A DNA stretch of 64,000 nucleotides from Moniliella sp. 'wahieum' (lineage: Eukaryota; Basidiomycota; Moniliellomycetes; Moniliellales; Moniliellaceae), in contig RSEE01000087.1 in the NCBI GenBank assembly GCA_003971905.1, positions 186,001 through 250,000 on the forward strand. Reading direction: 5' to 3'. The position numbers and the translations under genes were made by a program. Under the pieces are notes generated by a model. That model made no database searches and was not told where the DNA came from. It saw only the letters and a list, made by a program, of their open reading frames with translations. Shown piece after piece: positions 1 to 10,395 of this stretch (within the stretch, counting starts at the first letter, position 1; each line of letters begins with the position of its first letter).

Positions 1-905
1 CAGGTGCGAAGGCGACGGCAAAGCCTGGCTGGCTGCCGCGCCCTTGGCCTTCTTCTTCTTCTTGGCCATGGCCAGCGCCACCGCATTCCGTGCGCCCGCC
101 ACAGCCGCCCGGCTGTCCTCAACAAACTGGTGGTCGTTGATGCGCGCTTTGGACGATCCCTCAGCCAGCGCAGCAGGTGCGGGCGTGGACGCCGACGCCA
201 AAGCCGAGGTGGTGGCCACCTGCTCTTCCTCCGAATCAAACTCGACGGCCTCTGCCAACGCGGCATCGGACGCCACCATCTTCTCCGCGGCCTCTTGCAG
301 GTCACGTTCCGTCTTGGGCGTCCGGCCCAACATCTTTTCCAGCCGCTTGATCCGCGCTTGGTGCCGCGCATCCAACTGCTTTCGTCGTTCCGGCTCGGCT
401 TGGAGGTACTCGGCAAGACGTTGGGCATCGCGCTTGACACTCAGCCGACGACCCGACAGGTCCCGACACGCACTCGTATCTTCCCCTTCTCCCGTACGGC
501 GACGGGCACTCATGCGGCCGCCTTGGGCACGAAGCATACTGCCAAACCCACCCTTGCCCCCGGCAGAGGAGCCAACACACTCACCTCCTCCAGGGGGGGC
601 ACGCACGTCGCCTCTGCCACGGCACGACCCGAGGGGAAGGCAACGATGCGCATGCGCCGTGGGCTCAGCGGGGCCAATGCGTCCAGCACTTCGCCCGCAG
701 TCGTGTTGGCAGGCATGGAAACAGACAGGGTGTGGGAGAGGAAGGGCAGCCGGAGGCACACGGGCGACGAGCCCTGGCCCAAGCGGGCGAGGCAGGCGCG
801 CACGCGCTGTGCGGCCACCGCCTCGTCGCGCTGCCGGCGGGCCACGGCGGGGGGCGACGGCGGGGACAACGGCGGGGACAACGGCGGGGCAAGCAGTGTC
901 GACAT
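1..905 (-). CDS. SDE2: Sde2-like telomere-maintenance/splicing protein (3' end outside window)
   Basis: Sde2 is a nuclear protein made as a ubiquitin-fold precursor that is cleaved after GG to release a KGG-starting spliceosome factor. Seen here: start at 905 in the MSTLLAPPL context; a ubiquitin-like segment (about residues 40-115, containing VCLRLPFLSHTLSVSM); then the diagnostic GGKGGFGSMLRAQGG followed by CRDLSGRRL and AEYL, all family signatures. A Lys/Glu-rich region and a KKKKKAK cluster lie near the left edge, so the C-terminus is cut by the window. The ubiquitin-like part and the GGKGG part are in different frames; one G is missing from a run at about 571-576. The gene is divergent from TRIP4 with about 275 bp between starts. 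Identity is firm from the cleavage motif; the C-terminal length is unknown. Confidence 0.88.
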
Positions 906-1180
906 GGGCGGCGTAGATGCTGGTGGTGGGGGGGACAGAGCAGACGGCCCACCAGCGAGAGGCAGGTGGCAACTGCCGCCCGGCGGAACCAGCGAGGCGG
1001 AATGCATTTCCGCCGGCGAGTCACGAGGCAAGTGAACAATCAAACTTCAACCAAGTGGCTGTCACCCGTCACAGGCATCACCGCCACGCGAATCCTGCCG
1101 AGCAGCAGCCGCTGGTTGCGTCGCCCGCCGCCCCCACCTCCACCGCCACCCGCATCCCCACCCGCATCCCCACCCCCGCC

Positions 1181-3216
1181 ATGGCCGACGAGAGGCTGTT
1201 GCGCGTCTTGCTGGCCTCACCGGGCTGGACCCGCCGAGTGTGCAGGAGCAGCTCTTGCCCTACCTCCGCAGCCTCCCGCGCCCCGAGCAGGGCGAGCACC
1301 TGCGCTCCATGTTGGGCCCCGGCGCGCCGGTGGAAGAGGTGGTGGCGCTGCTCTCGCCCGCCACCAAGTTCCCCGCCCTGCCCTCGGCCGACTCGCTGCT
1401 GGCCGAAGGCTTTGCCCGCCACACCCACGCCGCGCCGCCCACCCCCGACCGGCCCCGGAGGGAGAAGCAAAAGAAAACGCAGCCTGGCCTGGCGCATACC
1501 AAGAAGGGCCACCTTCCTGCGCCCCGTGCTGTGCGCACCGTTGCGCCCACCGCCGGGCTGGTGTACAAGAAGGAGAATGCGCTCGATGCGATTGGAGCGC
1601 AGTACGGAGGCAAGAAGAAGCCCGTTTCTAATTCGGGATCCACCCACGCCGCACGGAGCACATCCGCCTCCCCTTCAGTCTCCTCTCCCCGCCCTGGCCA
1701 CCTCCCCTCGGCTCCGGCCACGCCGGAACCCGAGCCGACGCCCGAGACCCCCCCCACCCCCATCCCCACCTCCATCTCCATCCCCACTTCCTCCCTGACC
1801 CCGCCTCACGCTCGGTCGCAGCGCGTGCGCCGGACGACCCAGACGAGCAGGAAGACGGGTTGCTCCCTCTTCCCCAGTTCGAGCGGCCTAGCAAACCGAC
1901 GTCCGAGCTGGTGGAGATGGAGGATGCATTGGCCTTGCTACGTGTACCGCATCCTGCTGCCGCGGTGGCCCAGACGCGATGCTTTTGTGCAGGCCAAGTG
2001 CATCGGCCAATGAAGTGGATCCCACTCTGCTCGCAGTGTCAACTCGTGTTCTGCACAGCGCTCCGGCCGTCGCCGCTTGCGCCCGGCGGGCAGTGTCCCA
2101 GCTGCGGCACGCCGACCTTGCCGCTCGACGAGGAGGAAGAGTGGGGAGGCGAGGCAAGGCCAAGGCCAAGGGCAACGACACGAGTCCGAGCAAGTTTGGT
2201 GCGGCAGGGGGTGTACACGCTGGTGCTGGACCAATATGAACAGCAGTGTGCACAAGAGGTGCAGCAGGAGAAGGAAGAAGAACGAAGGAAGGAGGTGCAG
2301 CGACAACTGTTGTTGGAGCGGCAACGTGCCCAGGCCCAATTGATTGCCCAGCAACGCGGTCAAGAACTTCCGCTGGACCATCTCTTCCCTGACCTGCCCT
2401 CGGGCAAACCTCGTGGCAAAGCTCCCTCGGCCTCGGAGGCGGTGCGCGAAAAAACTCACCGCGTTCTCCGGCTCAATACGACGACCCACAAGATGACGAG
2501 CGAGCGCAAGGTGCGAAAAGTCCGCGCCGCCGCGGCCCCGGCTCCAGCTCCGGCGCAGGCTTCCCTGCTTCTTCCGCTTCGGTGGCCAAGCCGGCTCTGG
2601 TGATTGAGAGTGACTCGGACGAGGAGTCCGACCAAGCAGACCAGCTTCTGGTTGCCGATCCGTATGACTTGGGTCGAACCAACCCGCTTCGCGGGGGGTG
2701 GAGCGGACGGTGCCGAGGGCAGAGCGCAGGTGGGCACCACCCAAGAGGCAAGTGGCAGGGGAAGAGGAGGCCGATGTACTCTATCGCACCGAAGAGCGAG
2801 GCAGGTGGAGGGCGCCTGCTTGGAGTGCGTGGGTCCAGGCGGGCGTGCCGGTGGAAGAGGCAGAGTCCGAGTCTGAGCCAGAATCTGATCTCGAATCCGA
2901 ATCACACGGACAGGATGCCGAACAAGAAAGGCAAAAGACCGCTTCGCTCGGTTCTAAAGGCAAGGACATTGTTCCCCCCGTGGTGGAGCCGCACTTTGCC
3001 ACGCCGGGCTCTTCGAACCCTTCTGGCTCCCAGTCGGCTCCAACTCGAGCTAAGGAAACCACATCCAACCCATCTCTGTCTACATCCACGTCCCCACCCA
3101 CCCCCAACCCCAACCCCAAGGGTAAAGGAAAAGCTCCAGCCAAGACTAACGGCAAGGCCCCAACCAAGGCTAAGGGCAAGGGCAAGGGTAAGGGCAAGGG
3201 CAACGCTCCCACCTAA
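1181..3216 (+). CDS. TRIP4: Activating signal cointegrator 1 / Rqt4-like zinc-finger protein
   Basis: TRIP4/Rqt4 is a subunit of the ASC-1 (RQT) complex, which with a Ski2-like helicase splits collided ribosomes. Seen here: an N-terminal helical segment (LDPPSVQEQLLPYLRSL), a C2HC5-type zinc finger around 1976-2120 (CFCAGQVH, then CSQC, then CPSCGTP), a Glu/Arg-rich helix, a short NTTTHKMTSERK block, an acidic serine-rich region with DSDEESD, and a Lys/Gly tail of repeated KGKGKG. No ASCH domain is visible, as in yeast Rqt4. Reading passes through frames 2, 1, 3, 2 and 1 in order, so four single bases are missing, one in the G run near 2695. The start at 1181 is inferred because it places MADERLLR next to the helical segment. 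It converges with the SH3 gene downstream. Confidence 0.8.
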
Positions 3217-3672
3217 CCTAATACTAGGTAGCGGTTATAACCCTTCTACGGTGCAGGCGTTCTTACCCTGTGTCTTGTCTTGTTATACGCACCCTATCCC
3301 CATCCTCCTCGTCCCTGGCACCACACCACCGCTTCACCAATGGATCGATTCATAGGGGCAAGCGGTGGACCTGGGCCTCGACTCTATAGCGACTGGGCGG
3401 TAGGAAACGCACGAGCCGAGTCCCCGAACCACGTCAACAAGATCTATAGTCGGGCGCACGGTAACGATCGAGCGGGGTGAGGGATAATGTGGGTAGTGGG
3501 TAGTGGGTAGTGGGTAGTGGGTGGTGGGTAGGAGAGCTTTCCTCCCGCAGGCCTCCGATAAGCGAACGAGTGGATAAGATACAATACCAACCCCGGTTAG
3601 ACGAGAGGCAACGCCAAGAAGAGCGCAAGCGCGTAAGAGCGCAGGATGGTAGCGAAGAAACGGGTGTGGTTG
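3217..3672. other. Convergent spacer
   Basis: Spacer between the 3' ends of TRIP4 and the SH3 gene. It holds a heptamer array at 3489-3530 and otherwise no coding or RNA signal that I can see. Confidence 0.6.
3489..3530. repeat. Heptanucleotide array (GTGGGTA)6
   Basis: Six head-to-tail copies of GTGGGTA with one variant (GTGGGTG). It is one of at least ten period-7 arrays in the window's spacers. Confidence 0.95.
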
Positions 3673-5724
3673 CTACGACGAGCTTTCGGTGCCTTCTTCG
3701 GCTTCGAGAATTGCCGAGCCGCCGGGCGCACGGGCCAAGGTCGGCCGCGACGGCGGCCGGGAGGCTCGCCAGGAAGCAAAGGTACCTGGCGTGGACCCAA
3801 GCGTAGATAGCTGTTGTCCTCCCGCATTCGCATTCGCATTCGCATTCGCATTCGCATTCGCCAGCGGCAACAACATCGCAGCTCCATTGCCTCCTCCTGT
3901 TCCCGTGCTGGTAGCCGATAAGGGACGAGCAAGCGTAACACATACGAGTGGAAACGCTCCCGTTCGAGGTCCAGGTCCAGGTCCTGCTGCTGGTGCTGGT
4001 GCTGGTGCTGCCGATGGTGGTGGTACGGTTGGTGGAACTGCCGAACCCGGCGCACCTCGTCCCACCACCGCCGCCGGCCCAGCAGCCGTCTGGCCCAGTG
4101 CCCACCCATCGTCGTACAGCCGCAACACCGTCACCACCTCTCCGCGGTGGAGAGTCAACTCATCGGGCAACTGGGCTGCGTAATGGTACACGGCCACCAC
4201 TTTGCTCCGGCCGCGAATCAGTTGACCACTGTACACGTCTCTTACTTCCCCCACCGTCGTCCCGGGTGAAGAGATGGGCAGGTCGGACCCAGTGGGCGAG
4301 ACAGAGACCGTGGGTGAGGTGGGCCCGGAACTAGCACCAGGCCCGTTGGGAGGTCCGCTCGGGCGGCACTCTGGCTCAGCACGCGTGTGCGGGGGTGTAC
4401 GCGGTCGGGGGTCCGTAGGAATGGGCGTGGGTACCGTCCCTGGGTCCGTAGGGGTGGGGAGGGCAGCGGGCGGGTGGGGGGCGGCGTAGGCCCACCCATA
4501 TGCGCCGCAGGGGGCACAGCAGCATCGCCGGATGAAGCGGCTTGCTGCGCAGGAGAGAGAAGGTGGGGCGGGGCCAAGGGCGAATGGGACAGGTGCGAGG
4601 TCGGGTCAAGGGTAGCAAGCGACGAGGAGACAGATGTGTCCCCGTTGGCTAGGCGCGTGGGGGAAGGTGGTGTGCGCGGGGGCGCGGGGGTTGGTGCGGG
4701 TGCGCAGGAGGGGGAAGAGGCAGGCAGTGGGCTGGGACGAGGGGCGGGGGGGCTTTCGAGTGGCGTGGGCGTGGGCATGGGCGTGGGCATAGGCGGGGTG
4801 CGGGTGGGAGGCGGGGGCGTTGGGTGGCGTGGTGCTGTGTGCGGGGAGGGGGGGAGGGTGTGCAGAGGGTAAGGATGCTGCCGTGCATCGTCTTCTGCTG
4901 TGGACGGCGTCGCAGGAGCGGATGGCAAGAAAGACGGCCACGGTCCCGTCGGAGGGTCCAACGGGGTGCACGGCGAGACTGGAAGGGGCTTGTCGGTATG
5001 CACCGCTTGGGAAGGAGGCTTGCTTCCCCCCTCTCTGCTGCACGGACAGTTTCGCGCGCAGACGGCGTCCCCTCCACGTCGGCCTCGGCTGGTGTCGCCG
5101 CGGCGGAGCGTGAGCGTCTCTGTCGATGACGGCGTAAGCACCACAACAGGCTTATCGTGAGAAGGGCGCCGAGTAAGACTGCACCTATGATCGATCCGAC
5201 CAGCACTCCGGCCAGACGTCCACCAGATAGGCCAGTTTTGTTGGCGGCCCGCGTAGTGAGCGAGTTGGGCGCGGAAAGCGTCGTGGTTTGCGCTGTGTCG
5301 GCGGTGGTTGCAGTTGAGGAAGAGGAAGAGGAGGCAATGTAGCTAATACTGTTGCTAGCAAAGGACGGTAGAGCCGAAGAGGAGAGCGAAGCGGACGAGG
5401 AAGTTGCAGCCGAAGTGCACACGGCGGTGGCAGAGACCGCAGTCGAAGATGGGGACGACAAGGAAGACGAAGCAGCGGCAGAAAGGGAAGAAAGGATGGA
5501 GGCGCGCCAGTCGAGGCTGCTGGTAGCAGTGAGTGTGGGTATCAAGGGCGGGGACGCAGTGTCGCAGAAGACGGGGCCGCTGCGAGGCTTGAGCCAGCTG
5601 TGTTGGTATCGAAAACGGGGGCGTGTTGGGCGCTCGGTGTTGCGCTGGGGGGCGTCGGAGCCACACGTTGCGCCGATGCGAAGAGCAGAAAGACAGAGAG
5701 AAGCAGGAGGACGAAGAGGATCAT
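3673..5724 (-). CDS. Secreted-type single-pass membrane protein with C-terminal SH3 domain
   Basis: Probable plasma-membrane signalling scaffold of the Fus1/Sho1 general type. Seen in order: a signal peptide (MILFVLLLLSVFLLFASA, start 5724); a Ser/Thr/Ala-rich extracellular stretch; one transmembrane helix (about 5160-5230, VLVGSIIGAVLLGALLTI) with RRHRQRR on the cytoplasmic side; a long Pro-rich linker; and an SH3 domain beginning KVVAVYHYAAQLPDELTL and continuing VVTVLRLYDDGWALG. The last SH3 strand (RTGAFPLVCV) is separated from DDGWALG by about 40 Pro/Ala-rich residues. An Asn-Ala repeat from a hexanucleotide array follows, and the stop is at 3673. Three missing bases must be bridged, for example in the C run near 5577 and the G run near 5030. 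Architecture is clear; orthology to Fus1 or another protein is not established. Confidence 0.72.
3824..3861. repeat. In-frame hexanucleotide array (GCATTC)6
   Basis: Six copies of GCATTC lie inside the SH3 gene and encode an alternating Ala-Asn tract on the minus strand. Confidence 0.95.
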
Positions 5725-6954
5725 ACGAGGAGGCCTTGAGCCGGTAACGAAGGCATAGAGGTCGTGGGTGCGGCCGCAAGGGGGATACGGCAGCTCCGGC
5801 CGGTGCGCCCGGCTCCCCACGGGAGGACTCGGACGGCGAGTGCTGCTGTTGGCCATGGCGCGACAAAAACGAGAGGGAACCGAGACTGGGATGAATGGGC
5901 AAGAAGATGGAGTGGCAGGATCTACGCCTTGGTACCACCAGCACCAGTGCACCACACTGCCACTGGTGCCCGCAGTAGACCAAAGTAGCACATAGGATCT
6001 GCTCCCATGGCAGCCGAACGCCTTGGCACAGGGGTTGCCGCGAGGACGCATGGCAGCCCAGAGCACCGCCTTCCCCTGATGCGGCCAGTTGGGGAGGAGT
6101 GTGTGTGCCGCTGCAAGGGTTGACGAAGCGATCTGCGAGCCTGTTCACCACTCTGTGCCACGCACCGACGCATGAGACGAGCCGCTCCTCTCTCGGCCCT
6201 CCCACCACTGCGATCTCATAGCGCTTTTCCACCCAGATACACTTCGCCGCCCCCTGATGGGTGTGTTTTGCCACTGCGCGGCGGCCGGCGGGCATAACGA
6301 TGGCTGTGCGGATGTGTGCGGCCACTCTAGTGGTGTGAACAGGGCAAGGCTTTGGGGCCATTTGGGCTGCGAACTCAATAAGCTTCACACGCATGTGGTC
6401 TTTGGACTGGACCGCACGCCAAAAGCCCAGCAGCGCTCATCCCACCCCAGCTCCCTTTTTTGTCTGGTGTTGCCGCCCCCCATCATCAGCTCAATCCATC
6501 TATCTCTCGCCGCCGCTCGTAGCCGGAAAAGGTGATGTGCGTGTTTGCTTGATAGGGTCTTCTGCCGTTGTTCCCGGGGATAAACACGAGTAGGGGCTGG
6601 CATAGCATAAGGTGACCCGATGTGTGCTTTTGTATATAAACGGGATGGATTCAAGGTGGTGTGCGTGTGCGCACAGTTTGTACCGCTGCCTGATCGAGAT
6701 GGAGGTGCCATGCGTACAAGGGGCCAGTGTGGCAAGGCACCCTACTCGCTTCTGCTGCCCCTGTTCCTGATCTCCTTGGCGGCCCGCGCGGAGGCATGGT
6801 GTTGCTGTGCACGGGCCACGCATCGGCCAGGTGGAGCAAGCAGAGGGCACGTGAAATGACATAAGGCACGTCCCTTCCCCTCGATGCCGCTTACGTACGC
6901 ACCCCGCTCTCAGCCACCTGGAAGGCGCCAGCCACAAGGAAGCCGGTGGGTTCG
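5725..6954. promoter_or_regulatory. 1.2 kb divergent promoter region
   Basis: Lies between the SH3 gene start (5724) and the FAU1 start (6955). A TATATAAA box occurs at 6633-6640 on the plus strand, about 315 bp before the FAU1 ATG. The open frames here have no family resemblance or plausible context and I treat them as non-coding. Confidence 0.45.
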
Positions 6955-7906
6955 ATGAGCATGCTCGCCCGCGTCCTGCCTACCCTGCGTGCCTTTGCCC
7001 TGCCTGGTGCCGTCGGTGTGGTGCGCACCATGGCCACCGCTTCGGCTGCTGATGCGGCCACCTCGCCTGCCCCTCCTCCTTCGCTTCGGCAGCAGAAGCG
7101 CGCGCTGCGCAAGTCCATGGCCCGCACGCTGGATGCCATGACCAAGGAGCAGCTTACTGCCCAGAGCGCCACGGTCGAGCAACTGGTCTTGGCCTCGCCT
7201 CTATGGAAGGCCGCCCACGCGATCAGCATCTACGTCAACATGGACAAGGGCGAAGTGTACACTGACAGTCTGTGCCGCGCGGCGTTGGGGCAAGGTGCGT
7301 ACTCTCCGTCCCCCTAACCCCAGCTTGCCACATACTCCTTGCTACTGGCAACTTGCTACTTGCTGCTGCTTCCGTTTCGGGGGGGCGAGCTGAGCGCTGA
7401 CTGTAGCTGCGACAGGCAAGAGGCTCTATGTGCCGCTGTTTGGATCGGGGGACAAGATGGGGGAAATGAGGATGCTTCACATCCACACTGAGGAGGAATT
7501 TCATGCGCTCCAACCCAACAAGTGGGGGATCCGCGAACCGGGGGAACACTATGCGCCTCATTCCCATCCCACCGTGCACCTTGACGGCCCCAAGCTGGTG
7601 AAGAGGGACGACCCACTGCTTCCCAGCGCACTGGTCAAGGGGTTGGACCTAATCGTCGTGCCAGGCGTGGCATTTGATCACCACGCCGGCCGGTTGGGGC
7701 ATGGCAAAGGGTACTACGATCGGTACCTCACTGCGATGGATGCCTGCCGCCTGGCCCATCACTTGCCCCCGGTCGAGACGTTGGCCTTGGCGTTGGAACC
7801 ACAGCTGCTGCCACCGGGACAGGTGGTACCGCGCGAACCCCATGACCGCCTCCTCAACGCCATTGCTCATCCGGGCGGATGGGTGCTGCCTCCGAGCCAA
7901 TCGTAG
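6955..7906 (+). CDS. FAU1: 5-formyltetrahydrofolate cyclo-ligase
   Basis: Converts 5-formyl-THF to 5,10-methenyl-THF using ATP, returning folate to one-carbon metabolism. The reading frame is intact at 276 aa, with exons 6955-7294 and 7416-7906 and one 121-nt intron (GTGCGT donor, CTGAC branch at 7397, CAG acceptor). Exon 1 carries the helical RQQKRALRKSMARTLDAM; exon 2 carries FGSGDKMGEMRMLHI and the family signature VVPGVAFDHHAGRLGHGKGY followed by YDRYL. The first 25 residues (MSMLARVLPTLRAFALPG onward) resemble a mitochondrial presequence. A second in-frame ATG at 7030 in good context (ACCATGG) would give a cytosolic form. Among the larger genes here it is one of only two readable without frame repair. 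Confidence 0.93.
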
Positions 7907-10395
7907 TGTTCATCGTTCATCCCACCTTCCTCCCTTTTCTGCTGGTCATGGCTTCGAACTGCCTTTTTTCGCCTGTGCCATTGACGGTTTCATCACTCGA
8001 CCCACGGCCCTCCGCATCACTCGCCCGGATGCATCTGCATCACATGATGTGGGCCAAAGGCAAGTCCCATCCCTCTCTTCCTCAATAGTCAATGCCCAGG
8101 GGGGCAAGGTCTAAGGGGTGGTTGATTTCCTTCCATCTTCCATCCGGCGTAACGCGTAACGCGAGCCTTTCATCGCCCTGGGACCTGCTCTCAGCACTCC
8201 AATCACCATGCGCTGCATGAAAGGCACCCACCCTATGCCCTGTCGCGTCCTCCTGTTGCGTTAAGTGTTAAGCTAGATCTATACCGCCAGCGACTTCAAC
8301 GTTCAGTTCAACCGTTCAACTGTCGAGCTTGAAGATCAGGGATGTGAATTGCGGATGCCAATGTTGGAGTGTGGTGGCATGTGGCACCACTTGGTGTGAT
8401 GGCTTAATCGGCCATGTTGCATGTACCCTGTCGCTGGCAAGCGGAACTCGTTGTATAGTTCCGTGACTCGCCGGCCCCGGATTGGTTACCGTCGCGCCCT
8501 CATTAATCATTCCCCTCCTTCCTCTTCTCTCTGTTGCACAAAAGGTTGGACTAGCGTCCGTAGCTTACCAGAAGCTATCTCCGACTGTTCCCACCCTGCA
8601 CAGTACAATCGTCCTTAGCTTGGTAGTGTAGCTACTTCTCAGTTACACGTTGACGCGTTAAACTTTAACGGACAACCGCGGTTCTGGGCTCTCACTGGTG
8701 TGACCGATTTATCGCGCTCACCTATGATCGCTTAGCCTACTAGTGCTTCGGCCTAGCCCCCATTCTTTCAGCCACAATGGTAGAATGCTCGTAACATATG
8801 ACACAGCATGCAGCATGGGCCAAGGTGCCGGGGATGCGTGTGAGGTGGTGGTCGGTGGGGCTGGGGGAGCGTATATCAACGATCAACTGTGGGTAGTCTG
8901 GACAATTGGAGAATGGACGTACTCTACGTACTAGCGGCTAGAGGATGGACTGGCAAGGAGTTGCGCAGCTCTGCGTTGCACGTTGCTACGCCTCAGGCCT
9001 GGGCCTGACTTCAGGACATGCTAATAAACCTTGCCAATAGATCTCGTCGCACCGCCTCGGATCTCACCGGTCACCGACTTACTGTCTCAGATCTCAACGT
9101 TCAACGTTCAACACGTTCAACGTACGTATAGATCTGATCGATCTTTTACCGGACGTCGTGTACATGTACTCAGTATATTCTGGAGCGACCAACCAGCATC
9201 ACCATCACCGCCGAGTCAGGGAGTGCCCCCGTAGTCAGTCACGCGTCACGTCTTCACCGGCAGTCGGGACTATAGGCCGGGGGGGGCAGGTTAGCTTGGC
9301 CATGTCGTAGAGTTTACACGTTCTTTGTTCTGTGTCCATCATGTACGTTGACGCGCTTCGCGAGCTTCTTCTGCCGCTCGGAGGAGGATCGTCGGACAGC
9401 CGGGTCGTTGGGCCGGGCAGGACAGAGAAGCAAGCATGCTGGAGGCTGGCGACGCCGGAGACGGGTTAGGTGGTGACCGGTGACTCGGCGAGTATGCATG
9501 GTAGTCATTAGTAAGTACGATGTTCTACGTAGCCGGCACCAGTAGAATCCTCCTGTGCGGCAGTCTCTGGTGGTTGTGGCGCACGCTGAGCTGAGACGTC
9601 GAGGGTGTTACATGTTTCTGGCCTGGAGCAGGTGGCGCAGATAGGATCGATAGGGGCACGACGTAGCGCGAGGGCGGCCGCGGAGAGGAGAGGAAGAGCG
9701 TCACGCGTCTCACGTGTGTTAGGGCCGATTTGTGAAAGCGTTGGGCCGGCGGCAAGTGGCTGGTGGCCGGTGGCAACACCACAGGCAGAGCAAGTGGCCA
9801 GTCGAAGGCACCCAAAGCTACCGCGGCCGCCAGCCGTCCGCAGCGCTCCACCCGATTCGCTCTGCGGCCTGGATATGATCTTGATCAGATCGATTACTCG
9901 GAGCACTAGGCACTCAGTCTGAGTACTCTAGGTATCCCATCCGTACGCCCCGCGGTCGTCCTGCGTACCCGCTGCCCACGACTGTGCCGTGTGTTGACTC
10001 CATTCATAATGCACCCTAGCACCCACACGCCCCCACCCGGCAGGATCCATTGATGACGCGCACAATGACGGATCGATGACGTCGAATGGCCGTGCCAGCG
10101 TGAAAACGGCGGGGCCAACACGCCCCCCCGGCAGAGGGCCAGTGTGGCTCAATCGCCCGACTGTCCAGCTCAGATTATTCATTCCTCCTTTCGCCGCCAC
10201 CGGCCAGGACTTCCTCTCTCTGGTTATACACCGCACAGCCGCCTCTTGCGCACCGTCCCGCCACCCCCTCCTCCGCACTGTCTCCTGTCTGCCATTCCCT
10301 CCTTCCGCTGTCCAGCTCCGCCGCCGACCGCCATCTACATGCCCTGCTGCCCTTGCGTCTGCACTTGTGCAACACCTCCCCCCAGCATCTAGGCC
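7907..10395. other. 2.5 kb gene-free spacer of reduced GC
   Basis: The largest spacer in the window. GC is visibly lower than in the flanks, especially about 8.14-9.2 kb. It holds TCAACGT and GCGTAAC heptamer repeats and palindromic bits such as AACGTT and AGATCT. I looked for tRNA A/B boxes and for conserved protein segments and found none. It may contain a long 5' UTR or promoter for the gene at 10396, a non-coding RNA, or an origin. Confidence 0.5.
9094..9123. repeat. Heptamer repeat TCAACGT
   Basis: Three TCAACGT copies plus a variant, with related TTCAACG/TTCAACC copies near 8297-8322. Confidence 0.85.

Noticed and set aside
4242..5144. Long Pro-rich minus-strand frame of about 300 aa as an independent gene
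   Set aside because: It is the cytoplasmic linker of the SH3 membrane protein, joined to its neighbours by single-base frame steps; its own first Met has no support.
7950..8010. Possible minus-strand tRNA from a GTTCGAAGC word
   Set aside because: The word fits a B box, but no A box or acceptor pairing lies at the right distance.
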